Source: DATGIQ01 sp035295665
GTDB taxonomy: Bacteria > Planctomycetota > Planctomycetia > Gemmatales > Gemmataceae
Assembly: GCA_035295665.1 (NCBI GenBank)
Contig: DATGIQ010000317.1
Coordinates: forward strand, 1-15,940
Reading direction: 5' to 3'
Length of the DNA stretch: 15,940 nucleotides
Shown: piece after piece, positions 7,590-15,063 of the stretch
How the letters are laid out: each line of letters begins with the position of its first letter
Position numbering within the stretch: the first letter of the stretch is position 1
Translations under genes and position numbers: made by a program
The notes under the pieces: model-generated
The model's input: only the letters and a program-made list of their open reading frames with translations
Told to the model about the DNA's origin: nothing
Database searches by the model: none

Positions 7590-8525
7590 TCACGCCAGAA
7601 GATCGGCCAAGGCAGCGTCAAGCGTCGGAAAGCGAAAGCGATATCCCAAGGCTTGTGCCCGCGCCGGGAGAACCCGCTGCCCTGTGGCCAGGACATGCGC
7701 GACCTCGCCCAGGATGACCCGCACCGCCAAAGGCGGTGTTGGCAGAAAAGCGGGCCGGTGCAGGGCACGCCCCAGCGCTTTGCCGAACTCGCGATTCGTC
7801 ACCGGCTCGGGGGCCGTGCCGTTGATGGGCCCCGTGGCCGCGGGCCGATCCAGAGCCATGAGAATGATTCCCACGAGGTCTTCATGGTGAATCCAGCTGA
7901 TGACCTGGCTACCCGACCACGGCGTCCAGCCTATGGGTCCGCCGGCACCAAGGCGGAACGGGGTCAACAGCTTGGCGAGGGCGCCGCCTGCTTTATCCAG
8001 CACGAGCCCGATGCGAATCACGGCCACGCGGATTCCGTGCGGCTGCGCCTGGCGTGCCTCATTTTCCCATGCCACGCAGATCTGGGCCATGAAATCCTTG
8101 CCGGCGGGACTCGCTTCGGTTAATGCTTCGTCGCTGTGCGTGCCGTAGTAGCCGATCGCCGAAGCATTCACCAACACCTTGGCCGCGCCATCCCTCGTCT
8201 GCGGGCTCCGGGCCAGCGCCTTCACCACGTTGGCCGTGCTCTGGACCCTGCTCTGTACGAGGAGGTCTTTGAATTGCTTGCTCCAGCGGCGGCTGAAGAT
8301 GTTTTCCCCGACCAAATTCACCACGGCGTCACAATCCCGCACACGGTCCATCCACGGACCGGGCTGCATGGGGTTTCCTTCGACAACCTGTCCCCGGTCC
8401 CCGAGTTGTTCGCGTCCTGTGACAGGCCGGCGGGTGAGCAGCATTACTTCATCCTGACGTTCCTGCAAACGCCCGATGAGCCGTGCCCCAACCAAACCAG
8501 TCCCACCAGCAACGAAGATGCGCAT
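7590..8525 (-). CDS. TIGR01777 family SDR-type epimerase/nucleotide-binding protein (YfcH-like)
   Basis: A 311-residue atypical short-chain dehydrogenase/reductase, close to the usual family length of about 300. It opens with MRIFVAGGTGLVGARL, whose GGTGLVG (7-13) is the Rossmann NAD(P)-binding loop. DAVVNLVGENIFSRRW and VNASAIGYYGTHSDE in the middle are TIGR01777 hallmarks. The C-terminal part, from about GPINGTAPEPVTNREF to LGYRFRFPTLDAAL, matches the DUF1731 domain that closes these proteins. The reaction is not known for this family; E. coli YfcH is the relative I recognise. The gene runs opposite to its neighbours: convergent with the lipoprotein gene and divergent from the SRP RNA. The start ATG at 8525 sits directly before the Rossmann strand, so it is well fixed. 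Confidence 0.93.
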   Translation of the reverse strand: MRIFVAGGTGLVGARLIGRLQERQDEVMLLTRRPVTGREQLGDRGQVVEGNPMQPGPWMDRVRDCDAVVNLVGENIFSRRWSKQFKDLLVQSRVQSTANVVKALARSPQTRDGAAKVLVNASAIGYYGTHSDEALTEASPAGKDFMAQICVAWENEARQAQPHGIRVAVIRIGLVLDKAGGALAKLLTPFRLGAGGPIGWTPWSGSQVISWIHHEDLVGIILMALDRPAATGPINGTAPEPVTNREFGKALGRALHRPAFLPTPPLAVRVILGEVAHVLATGQRVLPARAQALGYRFRFPTLDAALADLLA

Positions 8526-8660
8526 GGTCCTATCCGTGAGAAAGTCTTGCTACCATTCCTACTCGACGGCCGCACGAAGGGCCACTCCCGCAAGTAGAGG
8601 AGCCAGGCTTCCAGGGCAGCCGTCCAGCGACTATAATGAACATCACTTCGTGAACTCACT
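8526..8660. other. intergenic region upstream of SRP RNA and SDR gene
   Basis: Together with the SRP RNA this makes a stretch of about 330 bases without a protein gene. This left part separates the divergent SDR gene and the SRP RNA and contains the TATAAT at 8632. Open frames across it overlap the RNA gene and have no family resemblance. Confidence 0.5.
8608..8637 (+). promoter_or_regulatory. candidate promoter for SRP RNA
   Basis: A perfect -10 hexamer TATAAT (8632-8637) stands in GC-rich surroundings, with a poor -35 (CTTCCA, 8608-8613, 18-base spacer). Initiation would fall near 8644-8646, about 16 bases before the base of the SRP stem, implying a short 5' leader that may be trimmed, as E. 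coli 4.5S RNA is by RNase P. Confidence 0.55.
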
Positions 8661-8796
8661 GATGCCCGTGGTAGGGAGCTGGGAGGGGACCCACGCAAAG
8701 GGAAGTTGTGAACCTGGTCAGGCCGGAAGGTGCAGCCATAAGCAGCGACCCCTTGTGCAGTGGATCAGCCTCTCTCGGAAACCCGCCGCGGGCACC
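8661..8796 (+). ncRNA. ffs: signal recognition particle RNA, bacterial small type (4.5S-like)
   Basis: Scaffold RNA of the SRP, which with Ffh targets nascent membrane proteins to FtsY and the translocon. The core at 8716-8737 reads GGTCAGG, CCGGAAGG, TGCAGCC, i.e. domain IV with a GGAA tetraloop (8725-8728), flanked by AACCT on the left and ATAAGCAG on the right as in known bacterial SRP RNAs. The remainder folds as a rod: 8691-8702 pairs with 8749-8763 with small bulges, and the base is closed by 8663-8672 pairing with 8785-8794 (G-U pairs included). Ends are set by that helix and are approximate; T-rich sequence follows. Compared with E. coli, domain IV is one layer shorter on each side of the tetraloop. 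Position just upstream of dnaX is common for ffs. The RNA covers the spurious GTG start at 8760 of the dnaX frame. Confidence 0.9.
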
Positions 8797-8858
8797 TTTA
8801 TTGCCTCTTTGCTCATGAGCAAGCCGGCGTGCGGAACGCGCCGGGGGTGTTTGGAAAC

Positions 8859-10628
8859 ATGGCCAAACAGAAAGCGGCCGGCACGGAGAGCTACACGGTT
8901 CTGGCCCGGCGCTATCGACCGCAACAGTTTTCGGACCTGGTCGGGCAGGAACCAGTGGCTCAGGCCCTGGTGAACGCACTCAAAAGTAACCGTGTCGCCC
9001 ACGCCTACCTGTTTACCGGGGCGCGCGGCGTCGGCAAGACCTCCACGGCGCGGATCCTGGCCAAGGCCCTCAACTGTGTGCGCGGGCCGACGGCCACTCC
9101 GTGTAATGCCTGCGAGATTTGCCAGAGCATCGCTGCCGGCGAAGACGTCGACGTCCTCGAAATCGATGGCGCAAGCAATCGCGGGATCGATGAGGTCCGC
9201 GAGATTCGCCAAAATGTCCAGTATCGTCCCAGCCGCTCGCGCTACAAAATCTACATCGTCGATGAAGTCCATATGTTAACGCCCCAGGCCTTCAATGCCC
9301 TCTTGAAGACGCTGGAGGAACCACCCGAACACGTCAAATTCATCTTCGCAACCACGGAGGCGCAGAAGATCCCAATTACCATCCTCTCCCGCTGTCAACG
9401 CTTTGACTTTGCGGGGATCGGCACCGCGGAGATTGTCGAGCGGCTGCGCGGAATCGTGCAGGGCGAACGGATGGAGGCGGACGATGAGGCACTGGCGCTG
9501 GTCGCCCGCCGAGCTGGCGGTTCCATGCGCGATGCCCAGTCGCTCCTGGATCAGTTACTGGCTTTTGGCGGCGAGCGGCTGACGACCGAACAGGTGCATC
9601 GGCTCTTGGGCACGGCCGGGGACGAGCGCGTGCTCCAGATCGCGGCCGCAGTGCTGGAGCACGATCCGAAACGCGCCCTGGATCTCTTGGGACAGGCGGT
9701 GGACGAAGGCTTGCAGATGGGTGAACTGGTCGACCAGCTCATCGATTACTGGCGCGATCTCATGGTGGTTCAGTGCGCCGGGGCCGAAGCGCGCGACCTC
9801 AGTCTCGCTTCCCGTCACCGCGAGACATTGGTTCGGCAAGCGGCCACCGCGAAACTAGATACGATCTTGGCCGGCCTCGATGTTTTATCCACCACGAAAG
9901 CCCGTTTGCGGACGAGCAGCCGGGGCCGAGTCCTGGTGGAAATGGCGTTGGTCCGACTCGGAAGGCTCGAAGACCTGGCATCGCTTTCTGAACTCGCCCA
10001 CTGGCTCGGACAGATGCGCGGAAGTCCACAAACCGTTCCCTCAGCACCATCGCGTCCGCCCGCTTCCAACGCCGCGGCCCCATCCGCCGTGTCAGTTCCG
10101 GGCGTAAAAAAAAAGCCGGAGGACCGCCCGGATCCAGCCACAAATGACTTTCCCACAACGCTTTCCGTCGATTCCTTGGCCCAGGTTTGGGAGGAGGTGT
10201 TGGCGAATCTGGGGCCAATGGTAGCCAACTCGCTGCGGAAAGCTCAACTTCCTGCAATTTTCGGGCCAAACACACTGGTTCTTCGCTTCGCTCCAAGCTA
10301 TAATTCAGAGCGTGAGCATTGTCAGCAACCGGCCAATGTGGCTCGAGTTGAGGAAGTGTTACGCAAAATCACCCGTCAGGGCTGGAACGTTCGCATTGAG
10401 TCGGCTAGCGGTGCTGCGGAGGACACGCGGAAAGCAGCCGACGAAACGGAAAACCCGCAATCCCGTAGTAAGCGTCAACGGGCCGAGGCACTCAAAGAAC
10501 CTCTGGTCCGACGGGCGGTCGAAGTCCTTGGGGCCCAGCTGGTCGAAGTCGACGAGGGCTTCGGGGCACCGGCTGCCACCTCCGCCAATGGAGGCGAAGA
10601 GCCCGACTGTGAGGAGCATGAGGCATGA
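8859..10628 (+). CDS. dnaX: DNA polymerase III subunit tau/gamma
   Basis: Clamp-loader ATPase of the replicative polymerase. The full frame encodes 589 residues (tau-like). From the ATG at 8859: YTVLARRYRPQQFSDLVGQ at 12-30, Walker A GARGVGKT 54-61, zinc-binding Cys73, 82, 85 and 88, Walker B/DEVH at 131-138, sensor 1 FIFATTE 161-167, and SRC arginine finger at 177-179. A Pro/Ala-rich linker (about 385-440) leads to a C-terminal domain with DSLAQVWEEVLANLGP. The frame extends back to a GTG at 8760, but that lies within SRP RNA and its extra 33 codons have no family likeness; MAKQKAAGTESYTVL is the plausible start, though its Shine-Dalgarno site is weak. A run of nine A at 10106-10114 in the linker could yield a shorter gamma form (separate entry). 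The stop overlaps the ybaB start (ATGA), and recR follows. Confidence 0.95.
   Translation: MAKQKAAGTESYTVLARRYRPQQFSDLVGQEPVAQALVNALKSNRVAHAYLFTGARGVGKTSTARILAKALNCVRGPTATPCNACEICQSIAAGEDVDVLEIDGASNRGIDEVREIRQNVQYRPSRSRYKIYIVDEVHMLTPQAFNALLKTLEEPPEHVKFIFATTEAQKIPITILSRCQRFDFAGIGTAEIVERLRGIVQGERMEADDEALALVARRAGGSMRDAQSLLDQLLAFGGERLTTEQVHRLLGTAGDERVLQIAAAVLEHDPKRALDLLGQAVDEGLQMGELVDQLIDYWRDLMVVQCAGAEARDLSLASRHRETLVRQAATAKLDTILAGLDVLSTTKARLRTSSRGRVLVEMALVRLGRLEDLASLSELAHWLGQMRGSPQTVPSAPSRPPASNAAAPSAVSVPGVKKKPEDRPDPATNDFPTTLSVDSLAQVWEEVLANLGPMVANSLRKAQLPAIFGPNTLVLRFAPSYNSEREHCQQPANVARVEEVLRKITRQGWNVRIESASGAAEDTRKAADETENPQSRSKRQRAEALKEPLVRRAVEVLGAQLVEVDEGFGAPAATSANGGEEPDCEEHEA
10106..10147 (+). 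promoter_or_regulatory. candidate dnaX slippage/frameshift site (A9 run) and gamma stop
   Basis: The in-frame codons GTA AAA AAA AAG contain nine consecutive A (10106-10114) and end in the heptamer A AAA AAG, the same heptamer used for -1 frameshifting in E. coli dnaX. A -1 shift there reads GCC GGA GGA CCG and reaches TGA at 10145-10147, giving 419 + 10 = 429 residues, much like the E. coli gamma length (431). T. thermophilus dnaX makes gamma by transcriptional slippage on an A9 run. I see no convincing upstream Shine-Dalgarno stimulator and only a weak 4-bp downstream stem, so slippage by RNA polymerase is the better guess. Confidence 0.5.
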
Positions 10629-10975
10629 ATCCCTTCAAGCAGTTCGGGCAGATGGCTAACTTGTTGCAGCAACTGCCCAAGATCCGCGAAGAGATGGAAC
10701 GGTTGCAGCAACGCCTGGGCCAACTCGTGGCGGAGGGCGACGCCGGAGCGGGCATGGTGAAGGTGCGCGTCAACGGCAAGCTGGAAATGCTGTCATGTTC
10801 GGTGAGCGAAGAATTGTTTCGGCAAAACGACCGGGAAATGCTAGAGGATCTCATTCGCTCGGCCACGAATCAGGCCCTGGAGCGGGCGCGGCAACAGGCC
10901 GCCGAAGAAACAGGGAAGATGGCAGCCGGCTTCGGCTTACCGTCGGGGCTGGGGCTGCCGGGAATGCCTTCGTAA
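10625..10975 (+). CDS. ybaB: YbaB/EbfC family nucleoid-associated protein
   Basis: A 116-residue DNA-binding protein of the YbaB/EbfC family, which forms tweezer-like dimers and binds DNA to help organise the nucleoid. The N-terminal half (residues 1-40) is a Gln/Leu-rich amphipathic helix (FGQMANLLQQLPKIREEMERLQQRL). The centre carries the family's strand motif AGAGMVKVRVNGKLEM, and a second long helix (NDREMLEDLIRSATNQALERARQ) precedes a Gly/Leu/Pro-rich tail. Length is normal. The ATG overlaps the dnaX TGA (ATGA), and GAGGAG (10611-10616), inside the end of dnaX, stands eight bases upstream, so translation is probably coupled. The order dnaX-ybaB-recR is widely conserved in bacteria. Confidence 0.95.
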   Translation: MNPFKQFGQMANLLQQLPKIREEMERLQQRLGQLVAEGDAGAGMVKVRVNGKLEMLSCSVSEELFRQNDREMLEDLIRSATNQALERARQQAAEETGKMAAGFGLPSGLGLPGMPS

Positions 10976-11040
10976 CAGCCTGTCCTCCGTCGCCGCCGAC
11001 GTGTGGCCGACGGACGATGGGCTCCATGGGGAGTTGGATC

Positions 11041-11643
11041 GTGGAACGGGACGGGGACGGGGCCATTGCCCATCTGATTGAGGAGTTCGGCAAGCTGCCG
11101 GGGATCGGACCCAAGACGGCCGAACGGCTTACGCATCATCTGCTCGGCGCTGGGCGGGGCCAGGCCCTGGCGTTGGCCGATGCGCTCCGCGGCATCAGCG
11201 AACGGATCCGTCCATGCCGGCAGTGTTTCAACTTGACGGAGGGCGATCTGTGCAGTATTTGCCGGGATGCTCGCCGCGACCCGTCGCTTCTCTGCGTAGT
11301 GGAGCAGCCGCGGGATCTGGCGGCCCTGGAACGCGCGGGTAGCTATCGCGGCTTGTATCACGTGCTCCAGGGCCGGCTGGCGCCGTTGGACAACGTCGGG
11401 CCGGAACAGCTCACGCTGGATGCCTTGGTGCAGCGCATCCAACAGGGAGGCGTACGGGAAGTCATTCTGGCAACCAATCCGACGCTGGAAGGCGACGGGA
11501 CGGCCCTCTATATTTCGAACCTGCTGGCCGGTACCGGCGTGCTCATCACCCGGTTGGCGCGTGGCTTGCCCTCGGGATCCGTACTAGAATTTGCCAACAG
11601 CCAAATGCTGGCCGATGCATTGGAAGGGCGGCGAACGTTCTGA
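11041..11643 (+). CDS. recR: recombination mediator protein RecR
   Basis: RecR acts with RecF and RecO to load RecA on gapped DNA. From the GTG at 11041 the protein has 200 residues, the usual size. Helix-hairpin-helix LPGIGPKTAERL at 19-30; C4 zinc finger with Cys59, 62, 71 and 74; Toprim domain from about 84 (LCVVEQPRDL) through TNPTLEGDGTA (145-155) to ITRLARGLPSGSVLEFANS. Start: the frame is open further upstream with ATGs at 11017 and 11026, but GGGGAG (11028-11033) lies seven bases before the GTG at 11041, and ERDGDGAIAHLIEEFGKLPGIG aligns with ordinary RecR N-termini. A start at 11017 would add eight residues. It follows ybaB by 65 bases in the same direction and probably belongs to the dnaX operon. 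Stop is TGA. Confidence 0.94.
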   Translation: MERDGDGAIAHLIEEFGKLPGIGPKTAERLTHHLLGAGRGQALALADALRGISERIRPCRQCFNLTEGDLCSICRDARRDPSLLCVVEQPRDLAALERAGSYRGLYHVLQGRLAPLDNVGPEQLTLDALVQRIQQGGVREVILATNPTLEGDGTALYISNLLAGTGVLITRLARGLPSGSVLEFANSQMLADALEGRRTF

Positions 11644-11662
11644 GTTTTGATTGCTGATTGGG

Positions 11663-11689
11663 GATTTTTGATTTCCTATTATCAAAATC
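11663..11689 (+). terminator. AT-rich hairpin after recR
   Basis: GATTTTTGAT (11663-11672) can pair with ATCAAAATC (11681-11689), nine pairs with one bulged T, loop of eight bases. The stem is AT-rich and weak, and no T-tract follows. It sits between recR and rpoN in a conspicuously AT-rich patch (11642-11715), so it may mark the operon end, but this is tentative. Confidence 0.25.
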
Positions 11690-11736
11690 GGAAATACTCG
11701 ATCATGAATCGGAAACGTATTGGGGGTCCCTAGGCT

Positions 11737-13224
11737 ATGCGACTCGACACGACCCAATCCATGCGGATGGACCAGAGGATGATCCTGGCTCCCCGCATGA
11801 TCCAATCGATGGAAATCTTGCAGCTGCCGATCATGGCTCTCCAGGAACGGATCCAGCAGGAGTTGCAAGAAAACCCGGTCCTGGAAATCAAAGAAGTCGC
11901 CGGCGATGAACAAACCAGCGACGAGGAAGCCGCCCAGACCGCCGAATCGGAAGATGCGACCAATCCAGAAAAGGAGCTGGTCATCGATGAAGCCGGCGAC
12001 ATGGAGCAGGAGTTCCAGCGCTTGGAGGCATTCGACCGCGAGTGGGAGGACCGTTACAACGAGGAACACCGCCCCAGCCGCAACGGTCGAGATGAGGAGG
12101 GCGACAAGAAGCACGATGCACTCCAGAACATGGCCGATCGGCCGCAATCGTTGCAGGAATACCTAAAGGATCAGCTCGCCTTCCTGGACTGTGCTCCGGA
12201 GCAGCTCGAGCTGATGCGCTTCCTGATCACGCACATCGGCGATGATGGTTATCTGAGAGTTCCTACCGAGGAAATTGCCAAGAGCTACAGCCAACCGGTC
12301 AGTGTGGCCCAGGTTGAAGAAGTCTTGCGGATGGTACAGAAGCTGGAGCCTCCCGGCGTCGGTGCCCGAAACGAGAAAGAATGCCTTCTACTGCAATTGA
12401 CGCCGGAAACGCCGCACCGCGAAGTCCTGCGTGTGCTGATTACCAATCACTTGGAAGACATCGTCCACAACCGGTTGCCGATCATTCAGCGGCGAACCGG
12501 TTTCGACTTGGCCACGATCAAGGAAGCGATTGAGGTCCTCAAGCACCTGAATCCCCGGCCAGGGGCGCAGTTTACTCACGAAAACATCCCCTACGTCGTT
12601 CCGGACATTGCTGTCAAACTGACCGAGAACGGCGAGTACGAAATCCGGTTGCTCGACGACTGGACGCCGAGCATTTATATCAGCCGCCGCTACCTCGAGC
12701 TGTATCGCGACAAAGGGGCAGATCCGAAGGCAAAAGAATATCTCAAGCGCAAGATTCAGGCCGCCCAATGGCTCATGGAATCGATCGAACAGCGGCGCAA
12801 TACCCTGGAGAAGGTGACCCGGGCCATCATTCAACACCAGCGTGCCTTTTTGGATCAGGGGCCGGAGCACATTGAACCGCTCAAGATGCAGCAAATCGCC
12901 GACCAAGTCGGTGTCCACGTCACGACGGTGAGTCGTGCCGTCGATGATAAATGGGTGCAAACGCCCCGCGGGATCTTTCCACTCAAGCGATTCTTCGGCG
13001 GCGGCACGCACACGGCCACCGGTGAGGAGGTCGCGTGGGAGACCATCAAGCAAAAACTTCTGGAGATCATCGAGAAGGAGGACAAATCCAATCCGCTTTC
13101 CGATGAAGACCTGGTGAACAAATTGCAGGAGAGCGGCTATCCGGTGGCGCGGCGTACCGTGACCAAGTACCGGAAGATGCTCAACATTCCGTCTTCCCGG
13201 CAGCGCAAGGAATGGACGGCTTGA
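11737..13224 (+). CDS. rpoN: RNA polymerase sigma-54 factor
   Basis: Alternative sigma factor that recognises -24/-12 promoters and needs AAA+ activators to open DNA. The 495 residues show all regions. Region I (1-50) is Gln-rich, RMILAPRMIQSMEILQLPIMALQERIQQELQ, the activator-response part. Region II (about 51-130) is strongly acidic (runs of E and D). Region III contains the core-binding segment, including LKHLNPRPGAQF, and a helix-turn-helix, IADQVGVHVTTVSRAVDDKW (387-406), followed by GIFPLKRFF. The RpoN box ARRTVTKYRK is at 471-480 (consensus ARRTVAKYRE). Length is typical. It starts 93 bases after recR with only a poorly spaced GGGGG upstream of the ATG. No enhancer-binding activator lies in the window, so its regulon is not indicated. 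Stop is TGA. Confidence 0.97.
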   Translation: MRLDTTQSMRMDQRMILAPRMIQSMEILQLPIMALQERIQQELQENPVLEIKEVAGDEQTSDEEAAQTAESEDATNPEKELVIDEAGDMEQEFQRLEAFDREWEDRYNEEHRPSRNGRDEEGDKKHDALQNMADRPQSLQEYLKDQLAFLDCAPEQLELMRFLITHIGDDGYLRVPTEEIAKSYSQPVSVAQVEEVLRMVQKLEPPGVGARNEKECLLLQLTPETPHREVLRVLITNHLEDIVHNRLPIIQRRTGFDLATIKEAIEVLKHLNPRPGAQFTHENIPYVVPDIAVKLTENGEYEIRLLDDWTPSIYISRRYLELYRDKGADPKAKEYLKRKIQAAQWLMESIEQRRNTLEKVTRAIIQHQRAFLDQGPEHIEPLKMQQIADQVGVHVTTVSRAVDDKWVQTPRGIFPLKRFFGGGTHTATGEEVAWETIKQKLLEIIEKEDKSNPLSDEDLVNKLQESGYPVARRTVTKYRKMLNIPSSRQRKEWTA

Positions 13225-13248
13225 GCGCGGCATCTTTAACCAACCAAC

Positions 13249-13267
13249 GGGCCCGCTCGGCTGGGCC
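13249..13267 (+). terminator. weak GC hairpin after rpoN
   Basis: GGCCC (13250-13254) can pair with GGGCC (13263-13267) around an eight-base loop, 25 bases after the rpoN stop. Five pairs and no proper T-tract make it a weak terminator candidate in the 103-base gap before the next gene. Confidence 0.2.
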
Positions 13268-13327
13268 GGTCGTTTCCCTGGATCGGTTTGTCCGAGCTTC
13301 TGCTCGATTCATTTTTCCCCTCCCGAC

Positions 13328-14911
13328 ATGAGGCAGCTCCCCGAAGAACTCCGCCGTCAAGCCGAGACGCTGATGGAGGGAGGCGGCCGCAAGGCCATTG
13401 CCCGCCAACATGAAAAGGGCCGCCTGACGGCCCGCGAACGGATCGCGCAGCTCCTCGATCCCGGAACCGCTCTTTTCGAGCTTGGCCTGTGGGCCGCCTG
13501 GGGTATGTACCAAGAATGGGGCGGGGCCCCCTCTGCTGGTGTCGTTACCGGTATTGGCACCGTCGCCGGCCGCCGCGTTCTTGTCATCGCCAACGACGCC
13601 ACGGTCAAGGCGGGAGCTTTTTTCCCTCTTACCTGCAAGAAGGTGCTCCGCGCCCAGAACATCGCATTGGAAAATCGGTTGCCACTCCTCTACCTGGTGG
13701 ACAGCGCGGGCGTTTTCCTGCCACTTCAGGATGAAGTCTTCCCGGACACCGATGATTTCGGTCGCATTTTTCGCAACAACGCCGTAATCTCCGCAACCGG
13801 CATCCCGCAGTTCGCAGCCATCATGGGCAATTGCGTAGCCGGCGGCGGCTACCTGCCGGTGTTATGCGATAAGCTGCTCATGACGGAAGGGAGTGGCCTG
13901 TACCTGGCCGGACCCGCTCTGGTGAAGGCAGCCATCGGCCAAACGGTTAGCCACGAGGAATTGGGCGGCGCGGCCATGCATGCCCGGATCAGCGGCACGA
14001 TCGACTTTCGCGAACCCGATGACCCGCATTGCCTCGAACGCCTTCGGCACCTGGTTGCGGCGCTGCCCCATGAACATTCGTGTGTATCGGCGGCCCACCC
14101 CAGCGGCCGGCCGCCATCGGATCTGGAAACCCTCTTCCGCGCCGAACCGCGCCAGGAATACGATATCCGGGATTTGCTCCCCTGCATGCTCGATGCTGGA
14201 CCCTTCGACGAGTACAAGGCAGAGTACGGCCAGACGCTGGTGTGTGGCTATGGGAGGCTGGGCGGCGTGGCTGTCGGCGTGGTGGCGAACCAACGCAAGC
14301 GGTGCAAACCCGAAAGCGGGCCCTTGCAATACGGCGGCGTCATCTATGTGGACAGCGCCGACAAGGCGGCCCGCTTCGTCATGGATTGTAACCAGAGCCG
14401 GCTGCCGTTGATTTTTTTGCAAGATGTAAACGGCTTCATGGTCGGGAAGGATTCCGAACAGGCTGGGATCATCCGCGCGGGCGCCAAGCTGGTCAATGTG
14501 ATCGCCAACAGCGTCGTTCCGAAAATTACCGTGATCATGGGCGGGTCGTTCGGGGCCGGCAACTACGCCCTGTGCGGCAAAGCCTTTGACCCGCGTTTGG
14601 TGTTTGCCTGGCCAACGGCGCGCTACGCCGTCATGGGCGCCGAACAGGCAGCCAGTACGCTCCTCGACATTACCGTGTCCGCGCTCCGCCGCGGCGGCCA
14701 TGAGCCGGAGGCGGAAGAACTCGCCCAATTGCGGCAGAAGATCGAGGCCGGATACCGCGAACAGACCGATGTCCGTTACGCCGCGGCTCGGCTGTGGGTC
14801 GACCAGATTCTGGCGCCGCAGGAGACTCGCGAAACCCTGCTTTTGGCACTAGAAATCGCCACGCGCTATGACGACGGCCGGCCATTCAAGACGGGCGTGT
14901 TGCAGGTTTGA
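13328..14911 (+). CDS. acyl-CoA carboxylase carboxyltransferase (beta) subunit, MccB/PccB-like
   Basis: Carboxyltransferase subunit of a biotin-dependent acyl-CoA carboxylase; it moves CO2 from carboxybiotin to an acyl-CoA. The 527 residues match the usual size of methylcrotonyl-/propionyl-CoA carboxylase beta subunits. N-half: GRLTARERIAQLLDPG (31-46), LLYLVDSAGVFLPLQDEVFPD (120-140), FGRIFRNN (144-151), oxyanion-type loop NCVAGGGYLP (168-177), and GGAAMHARISGTIDF (213-227). C-half: GPFDEYKAEYG, QDVNGFMVG (365-373), GSFGAGNYALCG (407-418), and WPTARYAVMGAEQAA (428-442). LVDSAGVFLPLQDEVFPD is closest to the methylcrotonyl branch as I remember it, but substrate is not certain. No biotin carboxylase/BCCP gene is adjacent. 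The ATG has no visible Shine-Dalgarno site (upstream sequence is pyrimidine-rich), so translation may be leaderless-like or the start misplaced. Stop is TGA. Confidence 0.93.
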   Translation: MRQLPEELRRQAETLMEGGGRKAIARQHEKGRLTARERIAQLLDPGTALFELGLWAAWGMYQEWGGAPSAGVVTGIGTVAGRRVLVIANDATVKAGAFFPLTCKKVLRAQNIALENRLPLLYLVDSAGVFLPLQDEVFPDTDDFGRIFRNNAVISATGIPQFAAIMGNCVAGGGYLPVLCDKLLMTEGSGLYLAGPALVKAAIGQTVSHEELGGAAMHARISGTIDFREPDDPHCLERLRHLVAALPHEHSCVSAAHPSGRPPSDLETLFRAEPRQEYDIRDLLPCMLDAGPFDEYKAEYGQTLVCGYGRLGGVAVGVVANQRKRCKPESGPLQYGGVIYVDSADKAARFVMDCNQSRLPLIFLQDVNGFMVGKDSEQAGIIRAGAKLVNVIANSVVPKITVIMGGSFGAGNYALCGKAFDPRLVFAWPTARYAVMGAEQAASTLLDITVSALRRGGHEPEAEELAQLRQKIEAGYREQTDVRYAAARLWVDQILAPQETRETLLLALEIATRYDDGRPFKTGVLQV

Positions 14912-14979
14912 GCGCCATTTTGGATGGCTGAAATTCAGGGTACCGTCTTGTGCAGCCGGGTGCGGCCTCCGTTTCCTGG

Positions 14980-15008
14980 TTGCTCATCGGCGCCCGTGAA
15001 ACTATGAT
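14980..15008 (+). promoter_or_regulatory. candidate promoter for the downstream kinase
   Basis: TTGCTC (14980-14985, 3 of 6) and TATGAT (15003-15008, 5 of 6) are separated by exactly 17 bases, which would start transcription about 50 bases before the ATG at 15064. Sequence match only. Confidence 0.4.
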
Positions 15009-15063
15009 GGAAGTGTAAAAGCCCATAGCACCAAACTTCGCACACAGGCTCAGAGCGGTGACC

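Noticed and set aside
8809..8822. Palindrome TTGCTCATGAGCAA after the SRP RNA
   Set aside because: Only a 5-bp stem with a 4-base loop can form and no T-tract follows; not enough to call a terminator or operator.
8760..8858. N-terminal extension of dnaX from GTG 8760
   Set aside because: These codons lie within and just after the SRP RNA and do not resemble DnaX; the ATG at 8859 begins the conserved region.
10795..11040. N-terminal extension of recR overlapping ybaB
   Set aside because: The translation is Arg/Gly-rich out-of-frame ybaB sequence; RecR homology begins only after about 11041.
12388..13233. 281-codon minus-strand ORF opposite rpoN
   Set aside because: Antisense shadow; the plus strand carries complete RpoN motifs.
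13862..14728. 288-codon minus-strand ORF opposite the carboxyltransferase gene
   Set aside because: Antisense shadow in GC-rich coding sequence, without recognisable motifs or a ribosome binding site.
14914..14928. Hairpin GCCAT/ATGGC after the carboxyltransferase stop
   Set aside because: Five base pairs with no T-tract; could occur by chance.
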